From assembly GCF_041146795.1 (NCBI RefSeq), contig NC_135167.1, forward strand, positions 30,832,954-30,896,953: a stretch of DNA of 64,000 nucleotides. The letters are read 5' to 3'. A program made the position numbers and the translations under genes. The stretch's first letter is position 1; every line of letters begins with the position of its first letter. This DNA is from Maylandia zebra. Taxonomy: Eukaryota > Chordata > Actinopteri > Cichliformes > Cichlidae. The notes below the pieces were generated by a model. That model saw only the letters and a program-made list of their open reading frames with translations. It did not search any database and was not told the DNA's origin. This document shows positions 50,300 through 62,031 of the stretch, piece by piece.

Positions 50300-50672
50300 T
50301 CTCATCCATGCATCCATCCATCGACCTCCACTTATCCTGATCAGGGTCGTGGGGGGCACTGGAGCCTATCCCAGCTACTATAGGGCAACAGGTGGGAAAG
50401 CCCTGGACAGGCGCCGGCCTCATACAGGGTTAACAAAGAGAGACAGACAATCATTTACACTCAAACCTCACATCAATGTCTATGGGCAATTTAGAATCCA
50501 CAATTAACCGAACACCACTAACTGTATATTTTTGGACTCTGGGAGGAAGTCGGAATACCTGGAAGAAACTCAGACAAACACGTGGAGGACATGCAAACTT
50601 AGATCATGGAGTCGAACTCAGGTCTTGCTGTGGTGCACTATGATGCAACAGTGCTAATCACAGCGCTGCCCT
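50300..50672 (-). mobile_element. (ATGG)n-tailed retroposon, second copy
   Basis: Reverse-orientation copy of the element at 43215: starts with CATCCATCCATC, then GGGGGGCACTGGAGCCTATC, and ends in sequence complementary to the CAGCGCTGTGATTAGCACTG region. It is more diverged than the 43-kb copy. Confidence 0.75.
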
Positions 50673-50877
50673 CATGCAAGTAAAATTCAGTAAATTATTG
50701 ACAGTCTTTTATCTTTAATGAAATTCGAGGAGCTTTTAGGTCTTTTTGAGGCCCTTATGAAGGACATGGATATATGTGAGTTATTTGCACATTCTTTTAA
50801 GCTTTGATTTATGTTGTGGACACAGGGATGATGTTACATTTATTTTATAAAGTTTACCTTGATTATTGCGTTAATAC

Positions 50878-51552
50878 TGTCATGGTCCTGAGTCTGAGGA
50901 CTCAGTGTTTTGTGTTTCCTTATGCTTTTGTTCATTCCGAGTATGTATTCTGTTGTGATTTTGCCATTTGTTAGGTTTCTGTTCTTTGCCTGCCTGCTCC
51001 CACTTCTCTGTGTTCCCTCTGTCTGTCCATGGTGTTATTGTGTCTGCTCATGAGTCTGCCTGTCAAGTTCAGTGTCCTGTCTGGTTCTCTGTGTCTGTGA
51101 GTTTCCTGTTTTATTCTGAAAGTTCATGTCTCATGTCAGTGTGTTCAGTTTTACCTCTCCCCTGTCTCGTTAGCCTAATTGCTCCCAGCTGTGTCTCCCT
51201 CCTGTGGCCCATTCCCTGATTACTCCCCGTGTATTTAAGCCCTGTGTTTTCCTGTGCTCTCTGTTGCGTCGTCTGTTTAATTCCATGCCAGTCTGCATTA
51301 TTCTATGTTACTCGGTACTCATTCTGCGTCTCTCTGCTATCTCTCTTTGTGCATTTTACTCCTCCTCCCGTGCGTGTTTGGTTTAAGTTTTGTTCGTTAG
51401 TTTTCCCAGTTTAGGTTTGTTTACTCCCCGCTCTGCTCTTCCTGTTTTGTCACCTTCTCACCGCTGTAAATAAACACTCACTCGCACCCCAGCCAGTACC
51501 TGCATTTTGGATCCTTTTTTCATACACCACACGACTGCCCCCAGCTGTGACA
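50878..51552 (+). mobile_element. solo LTR (675 bp), copy 2
   Basis: Starts TGTCATGGTCCTGAG and ends AGCTGTGACA (TG...CA), with a perfect 5-bp target duplication AATAC (50873-50877 and 51553-51557). Contains a TATA-like core GTGTATTTAAGCCCTGTG and AAATAAACAC near the end, as expected for promoter and polyadenylation signal of an LTR. No internal retrotransposon sequence is present. Confidence 0.82.
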
Positions 51553-52776
51553 AATACACTTTAAATTCATGTTATTTTTTAACACTTCTGCCTGTTATGT
51601 TTCGCAGTGTCCACGCTACCATGATATGCTTCTTTTTTTCTGTGAAATATGTGAAATAAAGTTTGTTGTCCATTTCTGAAGATTTTCTCATCAAAGCAAC
51701 TCTGTGCTTCTGTTTGTGTTCCTGATCTGTCCCCTGCTCCATTTTTCTTGGTTTCTCAGTTTGTTTTGATGGTCAACACTGAGAAGAAACTGCGTAGTTG
51801 TAGTTTTCTATGTCCTAATGAAGCAGCCTGCTGTGCACTTTCAAACTTTAGCTTTTAATGTTCAGTTTTACTATCGTCTCCGACACCATGTACAGTATGC
51901 TGTCCAGTCATTTGTAATGCACGCAAGTCGACAAGTTAATTGAAGTCCCAGAAAAGACATTTAAGAGAACGTGGATGGATGTACCCAGATTTTTAAGTTT
52001 TAACTGTAAACAGCTCTAAAGTTAAAAAGAAACGATTCACTGACATTAATTATGGGTTATGTGTTTTTCGGGAAAGAAAACTCTCTGGAGCTGCTTTACA
52101 CTGCCCTCGTTAGTAAGAAAGTCCAGATTGTGTGCAGTTAGTGTATCATTTCATAACCAGACAGAACTTGCAATCAATGTGGAACATAGAGCGAGACTTT
52201 GGACTGCACTCAAACAATATTTCACTGCATGTAATCTAAATTTATGATTAAAATGTGAATCCAAAGGTTTCGCTCATTGTTGAGATGAATCTCCTGGGTA
52301 CAACCTCCACTGAAAGAGTCTGTATTGGACAGTGTTGATCAGAATGACAGCTGGGCAACATCTGCAGTTACTTAATGAAGGAGGTGGTCTGTGGAGAAGA
52401 CAGTAAATCAATAGGCAGGTATGTTTCACATCTATCATAGTAACAGTAAGAACATAATGCAGGAACTAGTGTTCATATCAATTCTTATTATTTTGTCAGT
52501 GTTTGGCTTTCTTTTTTAAACTGATCAAAATATTAAAGAATACCTTCTGACCAAAATGCAGATATTAAAAATATATTTGCATGAACAAAAACGTAGATTC
52601 AGTTAAGACATAATTTTCTCTTTTTGATCTTCAAACGTCACTTTTTGCATTTGAATCACAAACTTATACTCGCAATAAAACGTGCTTTGAGTGCAGTGTG
52701 AATAGTTTGGCTCTTCTGTGTAGTGTAGAAACCAATTATGCATGATTGGATATAAAAGACAACTCCACAGACAAAC

Positions 52777-52818
52777 CTAAATGCCCGACTAAACCTGGGG
52801 TAATAGTCGGGCATTTAG
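52777..52818. other. isolated perfect hairpin (15-bp stem, 12-nt loop)
   Basis: Stem CTAAATGCCCGACTA (52777-52791) pairs perfectly with TAGTCGGGCATTTAG (52804-52818). It is not followed by a T-run and is not flanked by an obvious duplication. It may be the core of a worn MITE or a structured RNA element; origin unknown. Confidence 0.6.
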
Positions 52819-53289
52819 CGTAACTGCTGTAACTACGGTATCTGTTTTTCTCCTGAATAGTACTAATTCTTGGATGTCGCTTGTGTCTTTTTTTTTTTAA
52901 AGAAGTGTCATATTGAGAATGCTGACTAACTGAATATCTTGTTTTCATGCTGTTTTTGGATGATTTGCGTAATTATATCCCCAATCAGCTCACAGTGGCT
53001 AATGTCACACACCATTAGCCTCATTCAGCAATAATTTTCCCTGCACTGTAATTAACCCTCATGTAGGGACCTTTGTTGTCTTGATTATGGCGTTCTTTGT
53101 AAACGCCGCTGCATCCTGGTCAAGCCCGCCCACACACAGCTCACACATATCCATGCTTTGTTTATCATCTTACAGACATAAATAGGTTACTGAGCTATCC
53201 TGCTGGCCGCAGGGACTATGCGTACACTTAGGGCCCCCTGCCAAGAGCATTTGTTTGCATCTCTTTATGTAGGTTATCAATAAAAATAT

Positions 53290-53520
53290 TACAAACGCAT
53301 GCAAAATGACCTCCGAAAGATGAAAAGATGACCAAGAAAAGACACAGAGTGGCTATAAAAAGATGAAGAAACAACTACAAGGACATGCAAAATGTCTACA
53401 TACAAGTGCAAAACAAACTCAACGGCCGAACAACACTTTGTCTAGTAAACAATGCCAACAACCATAAGGCATTTAAAATGACCACAAAAGGACACAAAAT
53501 GACTACAAAGCAATGTCTCT
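53290..53520. repeat. degenerate short tandem repeat
   Basis: Loosely repeated units of about 22 bp of the type AAAATGACCACAAAAGGACA, decayed at both ends. Confidence 0.5.
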
Positions 53521-54717
53521 TGTCATGTGTGTGTGAGCAGAGCGAACACTGTTCAGTAATATTTCCATGCGGATGCAAGCGTGCTATTGTTTTTGTTGCT
53601 TTCGTGAGACAAAAGGACCTCAAATGTTTCCTTTAAAAAAAAAACAAAAAAAACTTTAGAGCAGAGGAAGACGCACGCACACAATAAAAAGCGACAACGG
53701 ACAAAATGCCTCAGTTTGCTCTTATTTGTTGTGTTCCTATCTGGGTCTGTAATATAATTAACATTCACAGTCTAACGCTCCTCAGTCCACAGTGACTTGT
53801 TCTCATTGAGAAGTTCACAAGGTACTCCTTTACTGCCACAGCCTGCGGATTAGTTACCATGGAAACAAAGCTGTAGGAAGTCAGGAGGAATACGTTACCT
53901 TATGTTTGCTTCCTCCGGTGGAGGATACTTTACAGAGAAGTTAGAAGAGCTGTGTTGACAGTGTCTCAGTAACTCTCAGTGAAGCACTGCTTTCTGACAG
54001 GAAAGCTTCAGAATATTTCTCCTCTTCTTGTCCATCCAGCTCATGCGCTACGGGGCCGGTTCAGGGTTGATTTTTATTTTGGAGATTTTACTTTTTACAC
54101 CTAAATTGGCTCTTGATGAACCACAGCAAACACAGAGCCTGAAAACAACCTTTAAAGCACACTATAATAATCACAGAAGGATAATACTGGTGATTACTTC
54201 ATAAATAATGAATAAAAAGGAGCTATGTGTGAACAGCTGCTTATGAAAATATGAGTTGGTGGTCCTTTCTGTTTAGGTGGGGGTGTTAACACAGGGCAGT
54301 CAGGTGCATTTAATGTGATGTAATAACTTCTTTTGCCCCCTGATAAACTGGAGCGACTAAAGTGCCAACTTGCAGTTTTTAAGTTGGCCACTGGGGGTTA
54401 AATGAGCCACCAAGTGATCGAGCAGTGCAAGGACAGAGCTCAGTTACTTGCTTGTCTTCATGCTTGGGGTGTTTAGATAGGTAGACTGAATGAAATGTAT
54501 TAACTATGTTTATGAAACAGTCCAAGGACAGAAAAGAAATATCGTCATAGTATCTGTTTTCACTTTTGCCCTTACAGAAGAAAATATTCTTTATTTTCTT
54601 CTTTGAAAGAAGAAGAAAATATTCTTTATTACTAAGACTGACATGTACCAGCTTATTTCTCACCAGTGTTTTCTCACCCGCAGGTTTGGGCACCTGCAAA
54701 GAGTCACAAAATAGCTG

Positions 54718-54783
54718 TTGTCCCGTGACAGCTGGGATAGGCTCCAGCCCTCTGGCGACCTAAGCGGTTAAGAAAATAGATGA
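54718..54783 (+). mobile_element. fragment of the (ATGG)n-tailed retroposon
   Basis: ACAGCTGGGATAGGCTCCAG followed by GCGACCTAAGCGGTTAAG corresponds to the 3' end of the element at 43215. 5' truncated. Confidence 0.65.
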
Positions 54784-55454
54784 ATCCACAACTGAAACAA
54801 TATTTCAGGCTATGATTTTGACTGTAAGCAGAACTACAGACAGCAGGTTGTATAGCCAAAATGTATGTATAAGGGCTCTCATAATGATAGATTTTCTATT
54901 TTTTCGTCATTATTATCATGGCATAAATAAATAAAATTAAAGTCATTATTGGGTATCAAGTAGAGAAATGAAAACAACAACAAACGTTTTGTATACTACA
55001 AAAGGTGTGATATACAAAAAGAACAGGTAAACAGTTTAATACTAGTAGCTGTAAGGCAGCTGTGTGTTTGTGTCTGCATCTCTCCCCCGCCCCTCCATCT
55101 TTCCTTTAACTATCCATTAAGACACTCGTCTATCGTTACGTGTACAGAAGCAGGCAGACATTTCCTGCCTTGTGAGCGAGAGTGCAGGTTCATTGTGACA
55201 AGAGCAGGTGATTTATAGGGGTGACAGAGCTGCATCTGATGGGTGGACTTGGACTTGAGCTCCGTCATCTTTTTGCTGCTTCCTATGATATTGCTTCTCA
55301 AGCGGGCCAAAACAGCCCTCAGGCCAACAGGAACTGTCCCAGTGCTCCCAACAAGCAGTCTGTCACTGCATGGATCATGATGAGTCATCATATGATTAAC
55401 AGAAGGGAAAAGAAGGCAAAAAAAAAAAGCCAGTTATGCAAAGATTTGGCTATT

Positions 55455-55492
55455 TTTCAGACACACGCACACACGCGCACACACACACACAG
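55455..55492. repeat. (CA)n-rich microsatellite
   Basis: Impure CA repeat of about 38 bp. A separate A-run follows at about 55658-55679. Confidence 0.85.
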
Positions 55493-56877
55493 ACCTCTAA
55501 TGTCAGAACTGCCCCATTTTTGCGCTGGTTGACATGCACCTTAATGACCATACATTTAGCAGGTTTAAGTAACTGTTTGTCTCACATCCAGCACCAGCAC
55601 TACAGCATACACTGAACTCTGCTGAACTGATATACTAGTGTTTCAGCTGCATTTTCTAAAAAAAAAAAAAAAAAAAAAATAAATAAAAATAAGAACTGCT
55701 CTGAAATATCACTTAAGCTTTATTTAATATACATGTTATAGTAGTCACAAAAATGACCCCAATTGGGTTAGTGTTGTAAATTGCTGAGAGATGGAATGAT
55801 ACTGGTTGGTTTTGGTCTTTTCATTGGATTTGTAAATAATACATACAACAATATAAAATAACAATACATTTATAAAAACTAGCTACATGTGCTATACTGG
55901 ATACAGCACACAGCAAATCTTACGCATTACATTTGTCAAGATACATCAAACTGAGCAACTGGGGAAAAGGATTTTAGATTTTGCTGAAGACTGCTCTTAA
56001 TACACAACAAGGCCTTACTGCTAATCTCCTGTAACAAAGCTCTCACAAATTTGGTCTCTGTTAACCAGTGTTTGAAAAGAAAATCAATTTTTTGCTTGTT
56101 TAGAAGACATTTTATGTAAAAAGTGTGTGGTTTTCAAAACTTTGCTCTGCTTTCAATTTTCTCTTTGCGCTGTCTGTTGAAGGACTTATTGATATAAAAT
56201 AAGAAATGTAGTACAAACAATCTGTAAGATGGATCTTTTCTTTCTTCCTTTAATTAAAGCAAGATGCCCACCTCTCTGTAGCTTGAATTCACAATAAACC
56301 ACTTCAGCCTAACACATAATGCTCAGTTAATGACTTCATTGGTTTCAGAGGACTCCTGCACCCTTGAAGGAACACTTCAGAATACCCAGTTTTTAAGGTG
56401 TTCCAGAAACCACGAGCTTCTGATAAGTTGTTATTAAAGCAACTCAAAAAAGGATCAGTCTTTTTTTGTACGATTTTAAGACACAAGATATGTGCCGTGT
56501 TGCTCACAAATATCTGCTACTTAGAACAAGCTACGTGACTCTAAAACACGTCTCCTCTGTACAGTGAAAACCAGGCAAAGGTCTCACTACAAAGAAAAAT
56601 GTTTTCTGTCATTCAACCTTTGCTCAATTTTGCCTTCTGCGGGCCTTTCTTGTAAAGTGTAAACTGGTGTGGCACCACACAGGCAATTTGAAATCAGGTT
56701 TTGTACCACAAGGGCTCTGCATCTCCCCCGAGTCCTGGGTTCATGGACGCATATGCTCTTGCGCTTCATGCATTAGTAGGTGCGCAAGGGTCTGCAAAGT
56801 TGGCGTGGTGCAGATTTTGTTGTCTTTACAAGCAATAGTAAAGAATGAGTAGCACTCACTGACTATAACAACAGAAT

Positions 56878-57913
56878 TGTCATGTTTCGGCTGTGTGGCA
56901 GGCAGGAGAGGACCCAAACGCAAACTCACGGGGACAGAACTTTAACTCAAAAGCACAGCTTTAATTGCTGGAAAAATAGAACACAGGCAATACAAAACTA
57001 AATTGTGAAAGCTAATCATAAAGTATACCAGGAGACACGGGGAGAATCACACACAGCATGAGGGAGACTACGACACTGACAAAGCGAAACACAGGGCTTA
57101 AATACACAGAGGGATAACGAGGGAATGAGACACAGAAGGAGAGCACAGCTGGGAGTAATCAGGCTGGACGAGACAAGGGAAGCAAAACTAGAAACACTCA
57201 CATGAGACATGGACCTTCAAAGTAAAACAGGAAACACACTGACTGAACTCTAAACATGCAAACTTAACAGCAACTGAGAAGACAGACTATAGGGACCAGA
57301 AACATAGTACAAAGAGGTCACAGTAGACACAACATTGAACACAGGGAAGCCATATTACAAAGCCAAAGAACTAAACCTATGATAACCATAACTGAAATCT
57401 AGGGAAACAAGAAACAGTACAACAAAGGACTCAAAACATAATCCATAATATAAAAACACGAGATCTCTTCAAAATAAAACAGGAAACATGAGAGGCAGAC
57501 ATGACAACATAAGACAACAGACATGAAACACACGAAGGGCAAGGGAGACTTCACAGGGGTTGAAAACACAAGGGGGAGCTAATAAGCAAATGAACATAGG
57601 AAACCTCCATCCATCCATCCATTCGCTTCCGCTTGTCCTTTTCAGGGTCGCGGGGGGCACTGGAGCCTATCCCAGCTGTCATTGGGCGAGAGGCAGGGTA
57701 CACCCTGGACAGGTCGCCAGTCTGTCGCAGGGCTAACACATAGGGACAGACAACCATTCACACTCACATTCACTCGCACATTCATACCTAGTGGCAATTT
57801 GGATTATCCAATTAACCTATCCCCACAAGTACCCTAATAAGCTTAAACATACTATAAACATCAAAATGAACTAAAACTCAAAACACTGGGTCATAAGACC
57901 CAGGATCGTGACA
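56878..57913 (-). mobile_element. solo LTR, copy 3 (1036 bp including a nested insertion)
   Basis: On the minus strand it begins TGTCACGATCCTGGGTC and ends GAAACATGACA. A perfect 5-bp duplication AGAAT flanks it (56873-56877 and 57914-57918). The TATA-like GTGTATTTAAGCCCTGTG is shared with copy 2. Positions of about 57605-57830 are a later retroposon insertion, which accounts for part of the extra length. Confidence 0.82.
57605..57830 (-). mobile_element. (ATGG)n-tailed retroposon nested in solo LTR copy 3
   Basis: Starts with (CCAT)n on the plus strand, then GCGGGGGGCACTGGAGCC, and stops at AACCTATCCCCACAAGT, giving a 5'-truncated copy of the family at 43215. Insertion ends are approximate. 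Confidence 0.8.
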
Positions 57914-57918
57914 AGAAT

Positions 57919-60900
57919 AAATACAACCAACACCTAACTTAACAGTTATTTGAGGCCTCTTGCCTACTCTATCAGAGGGAAATAATCAACAAGGAACCTG
58001 CTCTTGTTTACCAAACAGATTCTCTAAGTGTGTGTGTGGAAGATGTAATGTAATCCCCAGGACAGTCTACAGGCTCAGTGAAGACATAGAAACTACTATA
58101 CAAAATGTACACGTGGTTACGAGTGGCTAATTGGCTAATTAGTTAAGAGTTCACCCAGACTCAGGGTACCTCTGCAACACCTTTAAATCAGAACAAACAA
58201 ATGAGCACAGACAAATGATCACAGAAACAAGAAAAACACGACACATTGGCAAGCTGCTCACATGAACTCACACCTCTCTGATAAACAGCTTAGCTGTTAA
58301 AGCAGGTGGTTGATTGCAGGTGCAGGCTGAGTAAGGAAGGGGCTTGGGCACTGGCACAGTCAGGTAATGTAGCAGACAAGAGGTCAGGGGAAAAAAGGCA
58401 GCAGACAAGAAGCAGCAATGCTGGACAAGGATGGGAAGATGCTAATTTGCATTCAGCAAAGAAGGAGGGGCAAGAGGGAATGCTTATATGCAGATCCACT
58501 ATTTCACTTTACCGCAGCCCATGGGAATTGTTCCCATATGTTTGATTGCCAGTACACCACTTGCTACCCTGTTTGCTAATAAGTTGTTTAAAGAATTGAG
58601 TCTGAGTTTCACAGTGCTGATGTAAAATCACAGTTAAACTGGACTGCAGTGATTCTCGAAAAATTGGTGTAGACGTGTAAAAATGCGTGAACTTTGGATT
58701 GATTCTCTTCAGAAATTCAGGCGGCTGTCTTCTCTGCAGGGAAATACCAACAACAACCCTTCCTCCATCTCACATTCATATTTTGATTCATACAGTGTTC
58801 ACAGGGAGGAGGAGCTATTCACAGCTGGGTTTGTTTCCAATTTGTTTGGGTGTGTGCGTGCATGAGAGTGAATGTGCAACCCTGCAGTGAAATAAGATTT
58901 GACTCATTTTCAATAGTGAAAGCAAAAATAGAAAATCAATATGTGGCTGTCAGTGCAGATATTAAGGCTTACTGGCACAAATATATCAGTGTATGGGAAA
59001 CAATGCTCTAAGGAGTGTATCAATTTTTTCCCAGCTTATTATAAAACAGTTGTGGGCCTACAGAGGGATCCCCAGCCAAAATCCAAAAGGTGAATTTTCA
59101 TCAGTTCTAATTTCTCTAATTTAAAACAGACTCTTACACATTACTCAATATAACATCTTGGTTTAAATCAACTCTGACAAGTTGTGTTAAGTCAATATAT
59201 TATTTATTGTTTAGAAATGTTAATTTGTGCATTTTACCGTGTCTGTTCCAAGAGCAAAAGGAGGAAGCGCTGCCTCACTTCCTGTATTTATAACACCGTG
59301 TTTGTTGATGTCACAGGAAGGGACCTGGTGAAGAGGGGGAAGAAAACTGTTGTATTTTAAAAAAGTCAAATGTAGGGTTTTGTCTGCTCTAGTTTGTTTT
59401 TGTTGCGGGTATGAAGCAGGACCAATCAGTGATTGATTGTAATATTTAGTCTTACTTATTCCATTGGAGATGATTTTGTTTGGATAGCTCTAGAGTATTT
59501 AAACAGAAGAATTCAGTTGTTCAGGAAGTGAGGGCCAGGTCAGTGTAGCTGAGTGCACGTGACATTAATTTTGGTTGGTTTATGTTCAGTTATGGTTATT
59601 TGCACCAAGTTGACATTTTAAAATTGATTTTTGTAAATCATTTTTGCTCACAATGTTTGTAAATGAATCACCTGCTACACTCGACAGCATCTGTCTACTA
59701 CGCTTCTTCCGCCACTTTGGCCAAGCGATCTCACCTGTTCTCACATGTTATATGACATTTTTTAATACCCATGACCAAATTTTAAAGGTTCGACATATGT
59801 CAAACAGGTATGTGGTAGCTGTAAGCGTATGGTCAGCTCCAAACACTCAACTATTTATGTCTTTTCTAGTTCTCTTCACCCCACTTTGGTGATTAAGAGG
59901 TTCATTGTCTAAAAGCAAAATACAAAAACAACAACAACAACAAAAAGATAAGTAATTACTACTTTGGCAGCATGAAAACTCCCTATGATACTTTTACTGT
60001 GAACTTTTCAGGTCTACAGTTTTGGACCTTTATTCCAGCAGCCCTACAAAACACTGCAGCTAAAAGAATAAAAAAAACCTTTGTCATCATTTTGTAGTTA
60101 TTGAATTGCGGCTCTCCTGGTGGTAGTAAATGCACTTCAGCCTTGTCTTTTATAACTAAAACTTGCAAAAGGTAGCAGCACCTTGCATAACAGACAAGGG
60201 TAAACAAATGTCCTTTGGAACATAGTGTAGTACTTTCAAACAAAAAAATGCACAAAGGTACATGATTTTAACATTTCTGGACACTACCAGCTCAGCTCCT
60301 CACAGCCTGTCAGGTTAGATAAGGCCATGTCTGGGTGCCCTCAGGACTGCAGCAAGTTTTATTGTACTCTATTTACCAGCTGTGACAGTGTGACTGGTAT
60401 TGTTTCACATTGTGAGCCTGTGTGTGTGTAATTGTGGCAAAATATGGTGCTTTCTGTTGCAGCAGGAAGTTTTATTTTGGCATTTGTTCGTGTGTCTCCA
60501 TGCAGTAGCATGGTGTCCGTACAGTTCACATCAAAATGAAGGTCGAGTTAGGTAACGGGTGTTAAGGGACTCTTGAGTATAGAATAAAAGTCATTGGAAG
60601 TATGGAAGTCATTGGTTCTCCTGCTATATACCCCTGCCGCACTTTTCTTTTTAATTTCTAATTACCCATCTAAAGTATCTCTATTCACATCATATATCAC
60701 ATATGATGGTGTCTAGTTGAAACACTAGCAAAGCAGATTATGGTCTTTCAGAATATGCGAAGCTAACTAACACACACGGCAATGCAAATACACACCTGCA
60801 CAAAGATGTGGCTTGATCCAAGTTGTTTCATGTCTGCTCCGGGGACTTTATCACTGTTTATCTCTCTGGTGCTCACTGTCTCCTGGATCAAGCCGATCTG

Positions 60901-61149
60901 CCTACACACAGCCACCTGTCTGAACACTCTCCTGATGAGATTACTCACATTGGGATTTCCACCAAGCACTTTTTTTGTGTGCATGTGTTTTGATGTGATA
61001 CTCATAATACTGAGAGAGGGCAGATATCTCTATCTGAATGCGGGTTTGGATAAAAAACAAAGGTGACACTGTGGATTTGTTTGAAATATAATGTTTTCAT
61101 ATGTGTATAAACTTAATAGATTTATAGAGCACTTTTTAGTAGCATCAAG
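57919..61149. other. non-coding stretch, no gene recognised
   Basis: AT-rich DNA without supported exons. A TATTTAA with downstream purine-rich sequence near 59.50 kb could be a worn LTR promoter but is not enough to call. Confidence 0.5.
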
Positions 61150-61721
61150 ACTGTTGACATGGTCAGTCAAGTAGCAGAGGTTGTTCATCAGTTTCAGTTG
61201 CTTTCCTGTTAATGAAAATTAACAACAGGTGCACTAGAGGGGCAACAATGAGACAACCAAAACAGGAATGATCTTGCAGGTGGAGGCCACTCACATTTTT
61301 TCCCTCAACTTTTCTGACTGTTTCTTTTCACTAGTTTTGCATTTCTCTAGAGTAAGTGTCACTGCTGTAAGCATGAGGTGATACTTGAACCCTAGAGAGG
61401 TTGCACAGGTAGTCCAACTCCTCAAGGATGACACATCAAAATGTGCCATTGCCAGTAGGTTTGCTGTGTCTCCCAGCACAGTCTTAAATGCATGGAGGAG
61501 ATTTCAATGGCAGTCAGTTACTGTGGGAGAGCTGGACAGCTATTGAAGGTCCTTAACACATCAGCTTGACTGATATCTGCTCCTTTCTGGAAGGAGGAAC
61601 AATCTGAGCACTGCCAAAGCTACTAAAGAACCTCCAGCAGGTCACTGATGTAGATGTCTCTGACCAAACAATCAGAAACTGACTTCATGAGGGTGGTGTG
61701 AGGACCTGACATCCTCTAGTG
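61150..61721 (+). mobile_element. Tc1-like transposon relic (5' part), interrupted by a hAT element
   Basis: Plus-strand blocks code broken Tc1 transposase: EVAQVVQLLKDDTSKCAIAS, RFAVSPSTV, and the helix-turn-helix-like VSDQTIRNRLHEGG near 61659-61700. It is full of stops and frameshifts. The Tc1 sequence halts abruptly at 61721, where the hAT terminus begins. Confidence 0.8.
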
Positions 61722-62025
61722 CAGTGCTTCCCAAACTTTTTCCAGCCACGTACCCCTTGAGACATGTCACCCTCAGCCGCATACCCCCTACTACGAACGA
61801 CTCTTAATTAGTGTCTATAAATACATTGCAATATCGCATGCATAAAGATAAATACTGCACAGTCGATTATTTCTCACCACCAAATGAATTTATCAATATT
61901 TTTTAGTAATGACAGAGTTTTAATAACAAACTTTACTACTTAATACTAGCAGTGTATCAAAGGATTTATTAGAATTCACTTTTTTGTCGAGAGCATAAAG
62001 GCCATGAACTTTCATTAAACAGAAC

Positions 62026-62031
62026 TTTATT
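62026..62031 (-). terminator. polyadenylation signal overlapping the transposase stop codon
   Basis: The minus strand reads CAT TAA ATAAAG: the last A of the stop codon is the first A of AATAAA. The 3' untranslated part would therefore be very short. Confidence 0.6.

Larger units (their letters stand above)
51558..56877. other. non-coding stretch, no gene recognised
   Basis: Only the hairpin, degenerate tandem repeat, retroposon fragment and microsatellite listed separately were seen. Confidence 0.55.

Noticed and set aside
53290..53520. Repeated short units considered as a CRISPR-like array
   Set aside because: Units are degenerate and have no constant spacers; this is vertebrate DNA.
59983..60255. 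Minus-strand 90-codon frame
   Set aside because: No domain, no plausible splice context and no recognisable relative; not enough to call a gene.
60763..61066. Hydrophobic plus-strand frame and its antisense, considered as a possible membrane-protein exon
   Set aside because: No recognisable motif, and splice sites do not frame it.
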